DNA from: Delphinapterus leucas
Lineage: Eukaryota > Chordata > Mammalia > Artiodactyla > Monodontidae
Assembly: GCF_002288925.2 (NCBI RefSeq)
Contig: NW_022098007.1
Span: 24,281,856 to 24,345,855 of the forward strand
Length of the DNA stretch: 64,000 nucleotides
Reading direction: 5' to 3'
The notes under the pieces are model-generated. The model did no database searches. It was not told the origin of the DNA and saw only the letters and a list, made by a program, of their open reading frames with translations. Position 1 is the stretch's first letter. Every line of letters begins with the position of its first letter. The translations under genes were made by a program, and so were the position numbers. Shown piece after piece: positions 1-12,205 of this stretch.

Positions 1-2154
1 CTGACTCCTCTAAGAAGCCTCTATGTTAATCAAAACGTGTATCTTTTTTGGTCCCTCTCCGTAAGGAAAAATACACTAGCTGGATGCCAGCCCCCAAAAC
101 ATTTTTTTAAACTGAGACTCAAACTTGTTTGTGCAAAATTACATGTGAATGGTGTGGAAGGTTAGTGGGGGAAGGTTCGTGCTGCACAGTTAAGGAAAAG
201 ACAATTTAGAGGTCTTAATTCCTTTCCAAAGGAATAGTTTCTACATTCTAAAGTTATCATTAGTTTTCTACAAGAACCCAGCATAGAACACCTCTTATTC
301 TATTCATTTACATCATTACTTTCTCTTTCTTTATGTTGATATTGTCACCCTCAAATAGGAGGTAATGGTAGAGAATTGTATAAACATCTGGGCCTTGATG
401 TGTGGCCATTTTTATGTAAAATACTGCATAGAGCCGACCTGTGTTGTCAGTAATCTGTGTAGTGAGGTGAAAAGGACTTAGCTTAGCTTAAAGTATGTCA
501 TTTCCTGGGGTTTAGACATGTTTGAGCACAGTTTGGAAACTGGTTGGTAGGGCAGACACCAGAAATCAATTGCAAGAAGAACTGCTGAACTCTTGAGAAA
601 GAATTCATTTTAAGAGAGGATGGAGTCAGGCAGACAACCTAGGGTAAATGGAGGGACAATTCTGGGTATTGCAGGAGATCTGTGACTTCAACTATCTTTT
701 CCCATCAAGTGGCATATCTCTTGGTTGTACTACAAAATATATTTATTTTAAGCTAGGTATACAACATCTCTCTGCAGTGATTTAATGGTAAGTAGAAAGG
801 TGGAGAAAAATAAGTGAAACCTATTACAGTTTTGCTCTGATGACTCTCAGGATGTTTTCTGTCTGGAAAAATGACTGGATTTAAAGAAATATATATATAA
901 ATAAATAATCAGCAGGAAGCATTAGTAGAACAATAGGCTTGTAAAACTGCTAGTCAATTTTAGGGGAAAAAACCCTGATGCACTGGTTTTATTTAGTGGT
1001 GTTTCAAATTGAAAGGTGCTGGACCCAGAGACCTAGGAGCAGAAAAGCCCCATTAATTTACAGCCAAAGTGGAAGCTTCATACCCCTGCCTCCACCCACT
1101 CACATTTCCCCTAGTCTGCCTGCCTTGATTCCAACCCAAGAAAAATTCCACCAGAGACAGAGATTTGTTTGCTCCTCAAGGCTGATCCTCTTAGCTTCCT
1201 GGACTCTACTGGTGCAGTCAGTACCTGTTCCATTCTCTATGAGAGACCAATTTTCCTCTTTCATAAGTAATTGTTCCAAAAGTAATAAAACTGTCTCCTG
1301 CAAGGATATAAAATCCAAATAGGCAAAAGAAGGGTTGGGGTTTCACCATCATCCAGCCACATTTAGCAGGCACTTACCTATAAAGGGCTCTAAGCTGGAG
1401 AATTTACAAAGATAATTGCACAGACCTCTGGGACAATAGTTTCTGTTACCTTTGCATTCATAATCTAAGGCTAATAAATGAATAATGGATCTATAAATGG
1501 CAATCAAAATAATTGATGCATGCAAAGTTAGACTCTGCATTTGATTTGAATACATTCATTTGAAACATGAGTTGGGAAAAAGTACAATTTGTTGTGGCAA
1601 ATGGGAGAGCAGATATAACAGTTCATTCATTAAGAACTTACATGTAAAGAATAGGGCTACACAAGAGGATAGTAGAGAGTACAAATATGAATGAAACCAA
1701 GTATTGGTCCTCAAGGAGATTAGATTCAAGTTGGGGAGGGGAAAATAAGAGGAGTTCTAAAGAATTATAAGCAGTATCTTTGTATCAGGCACCGTACTAG
1801 GTACAAGGTGGGAATAAAAGTGAGGCTTGAGTGTGTTAGCCTCAGGGAATATACAGACTAGTGGGGAAAAATAAAACCTGAAGTTTGGGTAATATTTTTA
1901 TTAGGGGACTCAAGGAGATGAAAAGTATTTAATACACACATTTCAACACCTAAGATGATTTATAAAGTCATACATTTTGCAAGGCTGTACTAAGTGATGT
2001 AGCGAATGGGAAGAACAACAACAAAAAGAAATCTATGAATATACTGCAAACCAATGAGGGCAATATATTAGAAGGAAAATATATCATGAGACATCTAAAA
2101 ATCACACTATTTACGTTATGTGTAAAGTCGACCTATCCTGAAGCGCTTTAAAAA
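1..2154. other. Intergenic flank, no gene seen
   Basis: AT-rich non-coding DNA. The short reading frames here resemble nothing I know and have no coding-like codon pattern. Around 1,750-1,930 there is a faint match to the antisense 3' end of an L2 element (a 'tatctttgtatcaggcacc' type stretch followed by a description-like 'gtactaggtacaaggtggg'). I see no other recognisable element, promoter or RNA gene. Confidence 0.6.
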
Positions 2155-2990
2155 CTTTTTTAATTGAAATATAGTTGACTTACAATATTATATTAGTTTC
2201 AGGTGTACAACATAGTAATCGATATTTTTATAGATTGTACTCCATAAAAGTTATTATAAAATATTGGCTACATTCCCTGTGCTGTGCTTTACATCCTTGT
2301 AACATATCTATTTTATATCTAGTAGTTTGTACCTCTTAATCCCTCTCACCCATTTTGCCCCTCCCCCCACCTCTCTCCCTGTGGCAACCACCAGTCTGTT
2401 CTCTGTATCTGTGAGTCTGTTTCTGTTTTGTGACTTTTGTTCATTTGTTTTATTTTTTAGATTCCACATATAAGTGAAAACACACAGTATTTATCTTTCC
2501 CTGTCTGACTTATTTCACTAATCATAATATCCTCCAAGTTCATCCATGTTGTCACAAATGGTAAGATTTCATTTCATTTTATGGCTGAGTGATAGTCCAT
2601 TGTAAATATATACCATATCTTCTCTATCCATTAATCTGTTGATGGACACTTTGGTTGCTTCCGTATCTTGGCTATTGTAAATAATGCTGCTATGAACTTT
2701 GGGGTGCATGTATCTCTTTGAATTAGTGTTTTCATTTTCTTTGGCTAAATAACCAGGAGTGGAATTGCTGGATTGTATGGTAGTTCTATTTTTAATTTTT
2801 TGAGTAATCTCCATACTGTTTTCCATGGCAGTTGTACCAATTTACATTCCCACCAACAGTGTACTAGGGTTCCCTTTTCTCCACATCCTTGCCAGCACTT
2901 GTTATTTGTTATCTTTTGGACAAAAGCCATCTGACAGGTGTGAGGGGATATCTCACTGTGATTTTGATTTGCATTTCCCTGATGATTAAT
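2155..2990 (-). mobile_element. LINE-1 3' end fragment
   Basis: The + strand reads as the reverse complement of an old LINE-1 3' region. The minus-strand frames at 2,745-2,930 and 2,569-2,826 translate to the ORF2 tail, with the typical [20 protein letters not shown] and PYNPAIPLL stretches. Reading frames are broken, so this is a dead copy. It is 5'-truncated and abuts another antisense LINE-1 on its right. Confidence 0.85.
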
Positions 2991-3972
2991 GATTTGAAAC
3001 TCCTTTTTTATTGAGATATAATTCAGACACCATAAAATTCACATTTCAAAGAGTATGATTCAGCGGTTGTTAGTATACTCATAGACTTGTGTAATCCTTA
3101 CCACTATCTAATTTCAAAACACTTTCATCACCCCAAAAGGAAATTCCATAACCATTATCAATTATTCCCTCTTTCCCAAAACAAGTCCCTGGCAAATACT
3201 AATTTTTTTCTGTCTCTATGGATTTACCCCTGCCAAATATTTCATATAAATTAAATCATACAATAGGTGGCATTTTGTGCCTGACTTCTTTTACTTAGCA
3301 TAGTAATATGTATATTTGAGTTGTTTCTACTTCTTAGCTATTATGAATAATGCTGCTATGAACATTCACGTATGAGTTTTTGTGTGGATATATATTTTCA
3401 ATTCTCTAGGGAATATACCTAGGAGTGGAACTGCTGGGTAATATGGAAACACTATGTTGAACCCTTTGAAGAATTGCCAAACTGTTTTCCAAGGTACTGC
3501 ATCATTTTACATTCCCACCAGCAATGGAACAGGGTTCCAGTTTTTCCATATCCTCGCTAACATTTTTCATTTTAATTATAGCCAGCCTAGTAGGTGTGAA
3601 GTAGCATCTCATTGTAGTTTTGATTTGCATTTCCCTGATGGCTAATAATGTAGAACATCTTTTTATGTGCTTATTGGTCATTTGTATATCTTTTTCTGAG
3701 AAATGTCTATTCAAATACATTGCCCATTTTTCGATCAGGTTATTGATCTTTTACCATTGAGTCATAAGAGTTTTATATATATTCTGGATACATGTCCATT
3801 ATCAGATATATGGTTTGCAAATACTTAATCTGATTCTATGGGTTTTTCAATTTCTTGATATGTCCTCTAGAGGACAAAAAATTTTAATTTTGATTAAGTA
3901 TAATTTATCTGGTTTTTTTGGTATGTGTTATTGATCCTTGGGCTTTTGATGACATATTTAAGAAACCATTGT

Positions 3973-4184
3973 TGGGGCTTCCCTGGTGGCGCAGTGGTTG
4001 AGAGTCCCCCTGCTGATGCAGGGGACACAGGTTCGTGCCCCGGTCCAGGCAGATCCCACATGCCGTGGAGCAACTGGGCCCATGAGCCATGGCCGCTGAG
4101 CCTGCGCGTCCGGAGCCTGTGCTCCGCAACGGGAGAGGCCACAACAGTGAGAGGCCCGCGTACCCCGCCCCCCCGCCCAAAAAG
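3973..4184 (+). mobile_element. CHR-type SINE (cetacean tRNA-derived)
   Basis: Full-length short SINE starting at GGGGCTTCCCTGGTGGCGCAG, with tRNA-like A and B boxes (B box core near 'ggttcgtgcc') and an A/C-rich tail. A 13-bp target-site duplication, AAGAAACCATTGT, lies at 3,960-3,972 and 4,185-4,197. It sits inside antisense LINE-1. Confidence 0.92.
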
Positions 4185-4328
4185 AAGAAACCATTGTCTA
4201 ACCTGAGGGCATGAAGGTTTACACCTAAGTTTTCTTCTAAGAGCTTTACAGTTTTAGCACTTACACTTAGATCTTTGATCTATTTTGAGTTAATTTTTGT
4301 ATATTGTGGGAAATAAGGATCCAACTTC

Positions 4329-4669
4329 TTTTTTTTTTTAAGCAATTTTTAAATTTATTTATTTATTTTTGGGCTGCATTGGTTCTTCGTTGCTGTGTGC
4401 AGGCTTTCTCTAGTTGTGGCGAGTGAGGCTGCTCTTCGTTGCAGTGCATGGGCTTCTCATTGTGGTGGCTTCTCTTGTTGCAGAGCGCGGGCCCTATAGT
4501 TCACAGGCTCAGTAGTTGTGGCTCACAGGCTCTAGAGCGCAGGCTCAGTAGTTGTGGCACATGGGCTTAGTTGCTCTGCAGCATATGGGATCTTCCCGAC
4601 CGGGGCTCAAACCCATGTCCCCTGCATTGGCAGATGGATTCTTAACCACTGTGCCACCAGGGAAGTCCC
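4329..4669 (-). mobile_element. Long CHR-1-like SINE
   Basis: Antisense copy ending in CCACCAGGGAAGTCCC (the rc of the SINE 5' end). It has the longer body with repeated 'ctcagtagttgtggc' segments and an A-rich tail seen here as a T-rich start. Similar long copies lie at 10,479 and 14,673. I could not find a clean target-site duplication. Confidence 0.85.
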
Positions 4670-4791
4670 AAGACTAGTCTTTCTTTGTTGAAAATTAGTT
4701 GAACATAAATGTGAGAGCTTATTTCTGAACTTTCAATTCTATTCCATTGATGTAAATACATGTCTAACCTTACATCAGTACCATAAGTCTT

Positions 4792-5000
4792 GTTTGTTTT
4801 TTTTTTTTTGCAGTACGTGGGCCTCTCACTGCTGTGGCCTCTCCCGTTGCGGAGCACAGGCTCCGGACGCGCAGGCTCAGCAGCCATGGCTCATGGGCCC
4901 AGCCACTCCGCGGCATGTGGGATCTTCCTGGATCGGGGCACGAACCCGTGTCCCCTGCATCGGCAGGCGGACTCTCAACCACTGCGCCACCAGGGAAGCC
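4792..5000 (-). mobile_element. CHR-type SINE
   Basis: Antisense short-type copy: poly(T) at the left, and the rc of the SINE head (CCACCAGGGAAGCCC) at the right. The 16-bp target-site duplication CAGTACCATAAGTCTT is perfect at 4,776-4,791 and 5,001-5,016, which indicates a fairly young insertion. Confidence 0.93.
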
Positions 5001-5380
5001 CAGTACCATAAGTCTTAATTGCTGTAGCTTTGAAGTAAGTTTTAGATAAGAAGTATGAGTGCTACAAATTTCTTTTTCCCCAAAATGTTTTAGCTATTCT
5101 GCTCTCTTGCAGTTCCTTATGAATTTTAGGATTAGCTTGGTAAGTTTTGAAATAATCAAGTTGGAGTTTTGGGGTTTTGATAGGGATTGTGTTGGATGTG
5201 TAGAAAATTGGGGGAAATATTGGCATTGTCTTCCAACCCATGAACAGGGAATGGATGTCTCCCCGTATATTGATCCATAGGTCTTCTTAATTTTTTCAGT
5301 GACATTTTGAACCTTTCTATGTACAAGCTTTGCACTTTTTTGTTAAATTTATTCCTAAGTGGTTTTATGCTATTTTATTT

Positions 5381-5625
5381 ATTTTTTTAAATACTGGTTT
5401 TTAAAATATTTATTTATTTGTTTGGCCACATTGGGTCTTAGTTGAGGCATGCAGGATCTTCATTGTGGCATGTGGGATCTTTAGTTGCACCACGCGGGAT
5501 TTTCAGTTGTGGCATGCGAACTCTTAGTTGCAGTATGTAGGATCTAGTTCCCTGACCAGGGGTCAAACTGGGGCCCCCTGCATTGGGAGTGCAGAGTCTT
5601 AGCACGGGACCACCAGGGAAGTCCT
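5381..5625 (-). mobile_element. tRNA-derived SINE, older subfamily
   Basis: Antisense SINE ending CCACCAGGGAAGTCC and starting with a T-rich, ATTTATTT-containing tail. A ~17-20 bp target-site duplication around GGYTTTATGCTATTTTA is seen at 5,361-5,380 and from 5,626. More diverged than the short CHR copies. Confidence 0.85.
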
Positions 5626-5984
5626 GGCTTTATGCTATTTTATTTTATTTTTTTTATGCTATTTTAAATGGAACTTTCTTAATTTCACTTTCAGAGTTTT
5701 CATTGCAAGCGTATAAAGCTAACAACTCATTGTTGTATACTGGTATTGTATTTTATGACTTTGTTAAAATGGTTTATTAGTTCTAGTTCTAGTAGTTCTT
5801 AAGGATTTCTTAAGATTTTCTATATACAAGATTATGTCATTTAAAAATAGATATAGTTTTATTTCTTTCTTAATATGGATGTCTTTTATTTCTTTTTCTT
5901 GCCTAATTGCCCTGAACCTCCACTACAAGGCTGAGAATATACATCCTTGGCTTGTTCCTGATCTAAGGAAGAAAGGGATTTCAT

Positions 5985-6485
5985 AGGAGCTGTATTAGCT
6001 TCCTATTGCCACTATAACAAATTATCGCAAAGTTAGTGACTGAAAATAACACAGATTTATTCTCTTTACACTTCTGGAGGCCAGAAATCTGAAATCAGTT
6101 TCACTTAGTTAAAATCAAGGTGTTAGCAGGCCTGTGTTCCTTCTGGAGGCTATAGGGGACAATCAGTTTCCTTACATTTTCTTGCTTCTAGAGACTGCAT
6201 GCATCCCTTGGCTTATGGGTCTCTTCCTCCATCTTCAAATCCAAGAGTGTAACATCATCTCTAATCTCTCACCTCTGCTTTCTGCCTCTCACCTTCTCTC
6301 TTTGACTCTGATCCCCTGCCTTCCTCTTATAAGGAAACTTGTGATTACACTGGGCTCATCTGAATAATCCAGCATAATCTCCCCATCTCAAGATCTTAAT
6401 CACATCTGCAAAGTCTCTTTTACCGCGTGAGATAACATGTTTACAGGTTCTGGGAATTAGGACAAGGACCATTATTCAGCCTACC
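5985..6485. repeat. Old interspersed repeat, family not assigned
   Basis: The stretch from 'tgtattagcttcctattgcc' to 'ggaccattattcagcctacc' matches a frequent mammalian interspersed repeat ('cttctggaggccagaaatct', 'ataatctccccatctcaag'). I cannot assign its family without a library search. It splits the antisense LINE-1 series. Confidence 0.6.
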
Positions 6486-7069
6486 AAAGATGCCCTTTTT
6501 CAGTTGGGGTAAGTTCCCTTCTATTCCTAGTTAGGTGTTTTCTTTCATAAAAGAGTTTGGATTTTGTTAAAGGTTTTTTTCTACATTTATTGAGATGATC
6601 ATGTGTTTTTTGTGCTTTTTCTATTAATAGGGTGATTGATTTTCCTATGTTGAACCAACTTAGCATTCCTGCAATAAATCCCACTTGATTATGACATATA
6701 ATTCTTTTTATATTTCCAGGTTCAGTTTGGTAGTATTTTGTTGAAGACTTTTGTGTCTATATTCTTAAGAGATATTGGTCAGTAGTTTCCATTTCACATG
6801 TTTTTACCTGGTTTTGGTATCAGGGTAATTCTGGTCTCAGAGAATGAGCTGAAAATTGTCCTTTCCTCTCCTGTTTTTTGGAAGAGTTTGTGAAGGACTG
6901 TTAATTCTTTAAACATTTAATACAGTTGACCAGTGAAGCCACCTGGACCTGGGCTTCTCTTTATGGGCTTTTCTTTGATTACTAATTCTCTCTCTTCACT
7001 TTTAAAGGTCTATTCAGATTTTTTATTTCTTATTGAGTCAGTTGTTGACAGTTTTTCTCCTTTTTCATG

Positions 7070-7595
7070 CTACTTAACTATTTCAGATGAAATTTCTACA
7101 GGATTTAAGTCATCAGAATAGTTATGAGCTAAGTCATTGGATGCTTTTTGTAAGTCAGAAGTATTCACAGAAAATAATTTTTCTCTTCTTAAAAATGAAA
7201 ATTGTGAGGGTACTTCACTTAATTTTTCATATTTCCACTTCAAATGTGAAATTAGGGCATCTATAATTTCCTCAATTTCTATTTGATATGCATTTTCTCC
7301 ACAATAATTGATGCTCTCATCTGGTGATATGAACATTTACAATTTATTTCCTTTTTTTACATTTATTTTCAAATTCAGGAAGAATATTCATATCTGTTGG
7401 TAAAGTTTTACATTCATAAAACATACTTTCAAAGTTGATTTCTTTCATTAGCATTAAAAATATATAGAAATATGTATATGTGAGCACACATATTTTCTTT
7501 TGCTTCAGGCTCTAATATGGCTCAGCACAGCACTGCCAGTTTCTGTCTTTACTTAAAATTTCAGTATTCTGTTCATCATGGATCTACTGCACTAA
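7070..7595 (-). pseudogene. hAT-type transposase relic (ZMYM1-like domain)
   Basis: The minus-strand frame 7,070-7,336 (88 codons) is open. It reads IIDALISHLKWKYEKLSEVP, then SQFSFLRREKLFSVNTSDLQ, then DLNPVEISSEIVK. This alternation of a ' I..LI.HL...F' helix, a 'FxFL' turn and an 'ELxxEI' motif is typical of the region before the dimerisation domain in hAT/ZMYM1/TTF-type transposase-like proteins. Upstream on the same strand (to about 7,595) are further pieces such as ILPEFENKCKKRK, separated by stops. It is truncated, with no zinc finger or catalytic part visible, and abuts LINE-1 at 7,105. I infer a domesticated-type or DNA-transposon fossil; a protein search is needed to settle the family. 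Confidence 0.45.
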
Positions 7596-7619
7596 CTTTA
7601 ATTTTTTTTAAATATTGCA

Positions 7620-8240
7620 TTTACAACTTCATGTCCACTAAGGATGACTATAATAAAAAAGACAAGCGTTTGTAAGATTGTAAAATAATTGGAACTCTCA
7701 TATATTGTTGGTGGGAATGTACAGTGAGGGATAGTTTGGCAGTTCCTCGAAAAGTTAAACCTAGGGTTACCATATAACTCAACAGTTCCACTCCTAAGTA
7801 TATGCCCAAGACAAAACATATGTCCACACAAAAACTTGCTCATAACTGCATTATTCATAACAGCCAAAAAGTAGAAATAACTCAAATGTCCATCAACTCA
7901 TGAATGGATAAATGGAATGTAGTATATCCATAGAATGGATGAACCTTGAAAACATTATACTAAAGAAGCCAATCACAAAAATACACATATTGTATAATTT
8001 TACTCACATGAGGTGTCTAGAATAGACAAATCCATAGCGACAGAAAATAACTTTGTGGTTGCCTAAAACTGGGAGGAAAGGGGTTGAAGTTGAGGGGAGT
8101 GGGGACTGACTCCTAATGGGTACAAGGTTTCTTTGTGGGGTGATGAAAATGTCGTAAAAATATATTATGGTGGTGGTTGCACAACTCTGTAAATATACTA
8201 AAAACCATTTTATTGTGCACTTTAAAATAAAGCTGTAAAA
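7620..8240 (+). mobile_element. LINE-1 3' end fragment, old
   Basis: Sense-strand remains of an ORF2 end followed by LINE-1 3' UTR. Stretches such as 'caaatgtccatcaactcatg' and 'aatggataaatggaatg' are standard for this part of the element. All frames are broken. It is oriented opposite to its LINE-1 neighbours on both sides. Confidence 0.75.
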
Positions 8241-8358
8241 AAGTAAACAAATACATTAAAATATTATTTATCTTTATTACTGAGTTTTTGATGCTTTCTT
8301 AAATTTTGCATCCAAGGCAAGTGCCATACCTTATCCTAATCCTGGCTCTGACATTCTT

Positions 8359-9292
8359 TTTTTTTTTTTTTTGGTCATTTTATTTTCTTTTTTTTAACAT
8401 CTTTATTGGGGTATAATTGCTTTACAATGGTGTGTTAGTTTCTGCTTTATAACAAAGTGAATCAGTTATACATATGCATATGTTCCCATATCTCTTCCCG
8501 CTTGCATCTCCCTCCCTCCCACCCTCCCTATCCCACCCCTCCAGGCAGTCACAAAGCACCGAGCTGATCTCCCTGTGCTATGCGGCTGCTTCCCACTAGC
8601 TATCTACCTTACGTTTGGTAGTGTATATATGTCCATGTCTCTCTCTCGCTTTGTCACAGCTCACCCTTCCCCCTCCCCATATCCTCAAGTCTGTTCTCCA
8701 GTAGGTCTGTGTCTTTATTCCTGTCTTACCCCTAGGTTCTTCATGACATTTTTTTTTCTTAAATTCCATATATATGTGTTAGCATACAGTATTTGTCCTT
8801 CTCTTTCTGACTTACTTCACTCTGTATGACAGACTCTAGGTCTATCCACCTCATTACAAATAGCTCAATTTCGTTTCCTTTTATGGCTGAGTAATATTCC
8901 ATTGTATATATGTGCCACATTTTCTTTATCCATTCATCCGATGATGGGCACTTAGGCTGTTTCCATCTCCAGGCTATTATAAATAGAGCTGCAATGAACA
9001 TTTTGGTACATGACTCTTTGAATTATGGTTTTCTCAGGGTATATGCCCAGTAGTGGTATTGCTGGGTCATATGGTAGTTCTATTTGTAGTTTTTTAAGGA
9101 ACCTCCATACTGTTCTCCATAGTGGGTGTACCAATTCACATTCCCACCAGCAGTGCAGGAGGGTTCCATTTTCTCCACACCCTCTCCAGCATTTATTGTT
9201 TCTAGATTTTTTGATGATGGCCATTCTGACTGGTGTGAGATGATATCTCATTGTAGTTTTGATTTGCATTTCCCTAATGATTAACGATGTTG
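8359..9292 (-). mobile_element. LINE-1, 5'-truncated insertion with TSD
   Basis: A 0.93-kb minus-strand LINE-1: its poly(A) tail is the T run at 8,356-8,372 and its truncated 5' end is at 9,292. The 17-bp target-site duplication CTGGCTCTGACATTCTT is perfect at 8,342-8,358 and 9,293-9,309. The minus frame 8,952-9,305 gives the ORF2 C-terminus ([47 protein letters not shown]). Good preservation and an intact duplication make it one of the younger LINE-1s here. There is no ORF1 or RT core, so it is dead. Confidence 0.95.
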
Positions 9293-9309
9293 CTGGCTCT
9301 GACATTCTT

Positions 9310-10478
9310 GCATTAAATCATGCATTGCCCACAAGCTACTGATCCCTGAAGTTCCAACCATTAGAAATTGTTACTTTACCCTGAGGCTTTCATTCCTATT
9401 AGAATGTTAATTTCCCAAGAGAAAGAGGAGCAGAGAATATGCCAGTAAGTAGTGTCCAGCATTCGCATCTTGTAAGTGGAGTTATTGGTTCTTTTCCACA
9501 GAACATTTTTTAATGGGAAAATGTGAGACATTAGGGCTCTGAAACAAAGAGGGAACTGGGGATGAGAGAAGTCCAGAAAAAAAAATTGAGGGCAACAGAA
9601 GCAAATTGTGCCTTTTTAATATAAATTTCCTATGATTAACTTATCTAGTATTTATTGAATACCTACTCTGTGTCAGGCTCTGGGGTAGGTACAGGAGTAC
9701 AGCAGTGAACAAAACAGATAGGTTCCATGCTTTCAATGACTTCACAATCTGGTAGGTGAGATAGACCAGTAAAGACTTGATTTTGTATAGTGCCAAGTAC
9801 TGTGATAAAGGCATGAGATAGTGCACAGAGGAAGGAAAGTATTGGGGTTTGCACGGTGCCTTATAGTTTACAAAGCACCTTCTCACCCATGATCTTGCTT
9901 GATCTTCACAACAACCCTCTGAGTTTTTCAGAACAGTGATTGGTATTCTCATTTTACGCATGAAAAAAATGAGGTTAAGCTGAATGGTAGTCAAGGCTAG
10001 GATCCAGGTTTCATGATCTTTTCACTATATCCTGCAATTCTTGCACACAGAGGCCTGTCTACTCTCCTCAGGTCATTGTACTGGAGCTATAAGAGGAGTG
10101 ACTGAATGAGTTTAATTTTCTATCTTCCTTCACACCCTCAAAATCTGCTCTCACAGATATTCCCAAAGCCTTACCCAACACTAGAAAAGGATGAGGGAGG
10201 CAGGAGTGAACAGGTCCCTAGCCAAAAGATATATACACATCGTACTTGGATATACTAGAGTTCCCCTTCATGAATTTTGTGCCAGCCTCTTGCTCTTTGC
10301 CAAGTAGACTAATAAATGGCATTATTGATCATCTCTAAACAAACACCTCAATCTATGCAAATGTGAACTGAATCTCTCTGCCTGTTACACTCTCTGTAAT
10401 TTCAAGGAAATCCAAAACATGTTTCTGGTTTATTTGCATTTACCTCATAAAAATGTTTATAGAAAGAGCTATGTGCTG
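9310..10478. repeat. Non-coding, with L2 and MIR fossils
   Basis: About 9,640-9,835 matches the antisense L2 3' end ('tatttattgaatacctactc', then 'tacagcagtgaacaaaacag'). About 9,845-10,025 matches MIR in sense orientation ('aaaaatgaggttaagctg' region). The rest is unrecognised. The reading frames overlapping this stretch, such as 9,641-9,994 on the minus strand, come from these repeats. Confidence 0.7.
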
Positions 10479-10828
10479 GACTTCCCTGGTGGCGTAGTGG
10501 TTAAGAATCCGCCTGCCAATGCAGGGGACACAGGTTCAATCCCTGGTTTGGGAAGATCCCACATGCCACAGAGCAACTAAGCCCGTACACCACAACTACT
10601 GAGCCTGTGCTCTAGAGCCCTCGAGCCACAACTACTGAGCCCGCATGCCACAACTACTGAAGCCCATGCACCTAGAGCCCATGCTCCACAACAAGAGAAG
10701 CCACCGCAATGAGAAGCACATGCACTGCAACGAAAAGTGGCCCCAACTCTCAGCAACTAGAGAAAGGCCACGTGCAACAATGAAGACCCAATGCAGCCAT
10801 AAATAAATAAATAAATAAATAAATAAAA
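10479..10828 (+). mobile_element. Long CHR-1-like SINE
   Basis: Sense copy from GACTTCCCTGGTGGCG to an (AAAT)n tail at about 10,798-10,828. It has several internal 'ccacaactactgagcc' repeats typical of the long subfamily. Target-site duplication AGCTATGTGCTG at 10,467-10,478 and 10,829-10,840. Confidence 0.93.
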
Positions 10829-10840
10829 AGCTATGTGCTG

Positions 10841-12205
10841 CCCCAATGGCTTTTTTGGCTTCTTAATAAGCCTAAGTTATCTTTTGCTATTCTTAAAACT
10901 GGACCCTTCTGTGCCAAGGATGGCTATTTGTTTTTGATACGCCAGAATGCTGCAGTATGACTCAAATAGGCTATGCAATTTGAATTTTAGGTTCAAAAGC
11001 TTTGACCAAAGATTGAAAAGCAAAATTCTAAGTTTAGTCGTAATAACCTCACTCAGATCTCAGGCTTCCCAATCAGATCACCTTCATATTTTGAACTTAG
11101 ATTCTAGGCATACCCTCGAGACTGAGATTTTAAAACTCACCTCCAGGTTCACTCTCCTCATCTTTACACTCTTCTACTTAAAACAAACAAACACACAAGA
11201 ATTGTTCTTCCTCGGTGACCACACAAAAAGATGTTGAGCTTCTATTGTGTTAGATAGAATTTGGCCTTAGACTAGAGAAACTTTGGCTGGTATGGTATAA
11301 GGATGCCCCTTATATTCCAAGACTGTAAATGCCTGGATGCTAAAATAGCTAAAGTTTTAGAGATTAACTGAATTACATTAGCTGGTAAGGCTAAGGAAGC
11401 TGAGGGGCAAAAGAGACTATAAAAAAAGTTTCTGAGGATTTATAACAGTAATAACTAACGCTTATGTGGTACGCCAGGTATTAGTTTAAGAGCTTTACAT
11501 ATATCTGCTCTTTTATTTGTGCAGCAATCCTATGAGATTAGTACTATAATCACATTTTATAGATGGAAACCAGAGGTTAAGCAACTTGCCCCAAGGTCAC
11601 ACGACTAACAAGTGACAGAGATAGGGTTTAAACACAGGCAACTAGGATCTAGATCCATGATATGCTATGATATATATGGCTTTGCTAAGAAACTGGTCCC
11701 TTCACCCTCCCAAATACCAGCTCTCAGGTACCTGGAACTCTACAGATAGATATAGATATAGATATCTTCTTTTAGCTTAAGGCTTTATATTCTATTAAAA
11801 GGAGTACAGTCTGTTTTCAGAATGAATGGGTTTTGCTTCAAAGGCTTGCTTTTAAGTTCTTGGGAACTCAGAATGCATTTTCCCATAGAAACAACGTTAT
11901 ACATAATAGTTAAGTTCTCAGGCCAGACTGTAGAAATCTATGTAACTTTTGGAAAACTGAAAAATAATATAACCGATCTGAGCCTTAGGTATTAGAAGAA
12001 GAAGGTCCTGTTGTTCATGGGATGGAGTATAGAGGGAGGAAAGGAAGAGAGTTACCTTCCCTTTCTTGAGCAGAGAGCCAGTCCATTGGCAAAATATTCA
12101 AATAGGTTGCTTTTTGTAGCCCCTTGCTTTATAGAGCCCCTCCCTCCAGATTCTTGAGTGCCAAAACCCTCAGGCTCATCCTAGGAGATCACATATGTAC
12201 TTTTA
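10841..12205. repeat. Non-coding, contains a MIR copy
   Basis: A MIR in sense orientation lies at about 11,440-11,660: 'ccagaggttaagcaacttgc' followed by 'caaggtcacacgactaac' is the conserved MIR core. A short imperfect (GATATA)n tract is at 11,743-11,766. The remainder has no recognisable gene. Confidence 0.7.

Larger units (their letters stand above)
2996..7105 (-). mobile_element. LINE-1 antisense fragments, interrupted
   Basis: A series of antisense LINE-1 pieces (3' UTR near 3,000-3,300, ORF2 tail near 3,500-3,720, and upstream ORF2 sequence such as 6,490-7,100). The run is broken by three CHR-type SINEs plus a further SINE and an unassigned old repeat at about 5,985-6,485. Minus-strand 3,502-3,720 still reads [20 protein letters not shown], a LINE-1 ORF2 signature. 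Probably one or two old insertions later used as a landing pad for younger SINEs. Confidence 0.75.

Noticed and set aside
8575..9305. Possible cellular gene (84- and 117-codon frames)
   Set aside because: Both belong to one LINE-1 insertion with a perfect target-site duplication.
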